Below are positions 8,893 through 10,192 of a DNA stretch of 10,192 nucleotides, one piece after another. The stretch covers positions 178,709 to 188,900 of the forward strand of contig DIWZ01000041.1 of assembly GCA_002435955.1 (NCBI GenBank). The letters are read 5' to 3'. Position numbers and translations under genes: made by a program. The number at the start of each line of letters is the position of its first letter. Position 1 is the first letter of the stretch. Under the pieces are notes generated by a model. That model worked only from the letters and a program-made list of their open reading frames with translations. It did no database searches and was not told the origin of the DNA. The DNA comes from Pelobacter sp. UBA6093 (GTDB lineage: Bacteria; Desulfobacterota; Desulfuromonadia; Desulfuromonadales; Syntrophotaleaceae).

Positions 8893-9705
8893 ATGGACAG
8901 CCGATCCGAAAGCGCCCGTATCAGCAGGGATCTTGCACAGCGCCTGCAGCGTGCCTTGACCGCAGGTTGCGAAGAACTGTTCGGTATCATGCAGGATCCG
9001 GCGCTGGAGGTTGTTCGCACTGCGCTGAAAAATCGCGCGCTGGAAGAATCGCACCTGCTGGCCCTGCTTAAACGCCGCGATCTGAGCGAAGACCTGTTGC
9101 AGGCCGTGTACCGGATGGAACAGGCCAAAGGCAGCCATAAAGTCCACCTGGCTCTGATTAAAAACCCACACCTGCCGGCGCCAATCCTCCAAACCCTGCT
9201 GCCGCTTCTGCATCTGTTCGAACTTGCGGATATCTGCTTTTTACCCGGCGTCGTGCCAGATCAGAAACTGGCGGCAGAGCGTCTCCTGATTCAGCGCCTG
9301 TCGACCACACCTCTGGGCAACAAAATCACCCTGGCCAGGCGAGCCTCTTCGGCGGTCGTTGCAGCGATTCTCAAAGAAGGTCATGTCGCGCTCATGGAGG
9401 CCTGCCTCGGCAATCCCCGCCTGCAGGAAATGGCCATAGCCCAATTTCTGCGCGGCCCCACCGCCAACGCCGAAACTATCTCCATCATCGCCAGGCATCC
9501 TCGCTGGAAAGCGCGTCAGGCCCTGCGTGACGCTATACTCAAAAACCCCCAGACCCCAGGGGTCTGGTTCACTCTCTGGCTACCGGGAATGCGCGGGCCG
9601 GAAATATTGCAGCTATCCGCTTCACGCCGGCTTACCCCGTCCCAGAAAAAGCTCATCAAGGAGGAACTGCGGCGGCGGGGGCTTCGGCACTCTGGCCGAA
9701 CCTGA
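8893..9705 (+). CDS. hypothetical all-helical repeat protein (HEAT/LRV-like)
   Basis: I do not recognise a named family. The 270-residue protein has no signal peptide or clear membrane segment and appears wholly alpha-helical. A 17-residue unit recurs at about 43-59, 87-103, 170-186 and 214-230, with a core of small residue-x-hydrophobic-Lys/Gly-Asn-Pro/Arg followed by hydrophobic residues and a terminal Leu pair. Spacing is about 44, 83 and 44 residues, suggesting a ~42-44-residue helical-hairpin period with one degenerate copy near 129. The shape resembles HEAT or leucine-rich variant scaffolds that bind proteins. The C-terminus (about 245-270) is strongly basic. It starts 5 bp after tgt; AGGAG overlaps the tgt stop but is only 2 nt from the ATG, unusually close. 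A link to tgt function is suggested by position only. Confidence 0.8.
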   Translation: MDSRSESARISRDLAQRLQRALTAGCEELFGIMQDPALEVVRTALKNRALEESHLLALLKRRDLSEDLLQAVYRMEQAKGSHKVHLALIKNPHLPAPILQTLLPLLHLFELADICFLPGVVPDQKLAAERLLIQRLSTTPLGNKITLARRASSAVVAAILKEGHVALMEACLGNPRLQEMAIAQFLRGPTANAETISIIARHPRWKARQALRDAILKNPQTPGVWFTLWLPGMRGPEILQLSASRRLTPSQKKLIKEELRRRGLRHSGRT

Positions 9706-9716
9706 TACAGCCGGAC

Positions 9717-10192
9717 TTACCAGAATTTTTCGTTCCTGCTGCGATAAAACCTGAAAGGGAATCCCACGATCAGGGCTACTGCAAAAGCTACTATGCCCTT
9801 GACAGTCAAGGAAACCACCAGATGCGCAAGACTGAATTGCAGGTTAGAAATTAGGGAAAAAAGCAGGGCAGCAAGCATGAAACCTCCCGCCAGCAATGCA
9901 GATGCGCGCAGATAATTTCTTTCCAATGCATGCACGGCCAGGCTGGCGACAATCATGAACCCGAGAAACAGCGCCACGCCGGTCCACAACCAGCGACTCT
10001 CCAATTCCTGATATGACCTGATTGAAACATCCTCCGGGGGTGATGGATTTCCAGCCTGGCTGGCCAGACCCATATCCTGTATTAAATAATATTGCCACTT
10101 CTGTATCAGGGACTGGTTCCCGGGTTGGGGCTGTTCTTGAGTTGCCAACGCCAGGCCAAAAGGCAATCCACCGGAACCACCACCGGAACCAC
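9717..10192 (-). CDS. membrane protein with Gly-Ser linker, 5' end outside window
   Basis: The frame stays open to the right edge, so the 5' end is missing. The TTG at 10166 is unlikely to be the true start, because the codons upstream in frame give a GSGG-GSGG run. About 158 residues are visible: the Gly-Ser linker, a Gln/Pro-rich soluble stretch, then three hydrophobic segments (beginning WLWTGVALFL, YLRASALLAG and LAHLVVSLTV). The protein ends in a basic, aromatic tail (FRFYRSRNEKFW). I cannot assign a family. Gly/Ser-rich linkers beside membrane anchors occur in several unrelated envelope proteins. It is convergent with the preceding hypothetical gene with only 11 bp between them and no visible terminator. 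Confidence 0.65.
   Translation of the reverse strand, partial: GSGGGSGGLPFGLALATQEQPQPGNQSLIQKWQYYLIQDMGLASQAGNPSPPEDVSIRSYQELESRWLWTGVALFLGFMIVASLAVHALERNYLRASALLAGGFMLAALLFSLISNLQFSLAHLVVSLTVKGIVAFAVALIVGFPFRFYRSRNEKFW
10169..10192. repeat. two perfect 12-bp tandem units at the window edge
   Basis: The 12-bp unit CACCGGAACCAC occurs twice end to end (10169-10180 and 10181-10192) and may continue beyond the window. On the minus strand each unit encodes Gly-Ser-Gly-Gly in frame with the partial membrane protein, so it builds a flexible linker that could vary in copy number. Confidence 0.7.

Overview
The window looks like a stretch of ordinary chromosome from a Gram-negative bacterium. The enolase, PhoH/PgpH/YbeY, FtsH and Tgt sequences, the moderately high GC content and the gene order fit Desulfuromonadales (Geobacter/Pelobacter/Syntrophotalea-like). 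That placement is inferred from protein flavour and synteny, not from a search. Codon and base use look even from end to end. I saw no insertion sequence, phage gene, CRISPR array, rRNA or tRNA.

Left part (1-3891): a leftward operon reads phoH, pgpH, ybeY. It encodes a PhoH/YbeZ-type ATPase, a membrane 7TM-HD phosphodiesterase of the PgpH type, and the YbeY rRNA-maturation endoribonuclease. All three are translationally packed: phoH and pgpH overlap by 17 bp, and pgpH and ybeY by about 100 bp. Just past ybeY, positions 10-114 hold five consecutive short palindromes that look like an intergenic repeat element.

Middle (3892-7604): a 382-bp divergent intergenic region separates the phoH operon from rightward eno, which has a recognisable extended -10 promoter. 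eno and leftward ftsH converge on one strong shared hairpin terminator.

Right part (7563-10192): ftsH and rightward tgt are divergent. The tgt leader contains a terminator-like hairpin with a T6 tract just upstream of the gene, which suggests attenuation or an upstream short RNA. tgt is followed after 5 bp by an unrecognised all-helical HEAT/LRV-like repeat protein. The last gene runs leftward and enters from beyond the right edge; it encodes a Gly-Ser linker followed by a three-helix membrane domain.

Functionally the window is mostly core housekeeping: ribosome maturation and RNA quality (YbeY, PhoH), nucleotide second-messenger turnover (PgpH), glycolysis and degradosome (enolase), membrane proteolysis (FtsH) and queuosine tRNA modification (Tgt). 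I find no convincing new multi-gene system. The points most worth a second look are the palindrome cluster at the left end, the long pgpH/ybeY overlap, the tgt leader hairpin and the repeat protein behind tgt.
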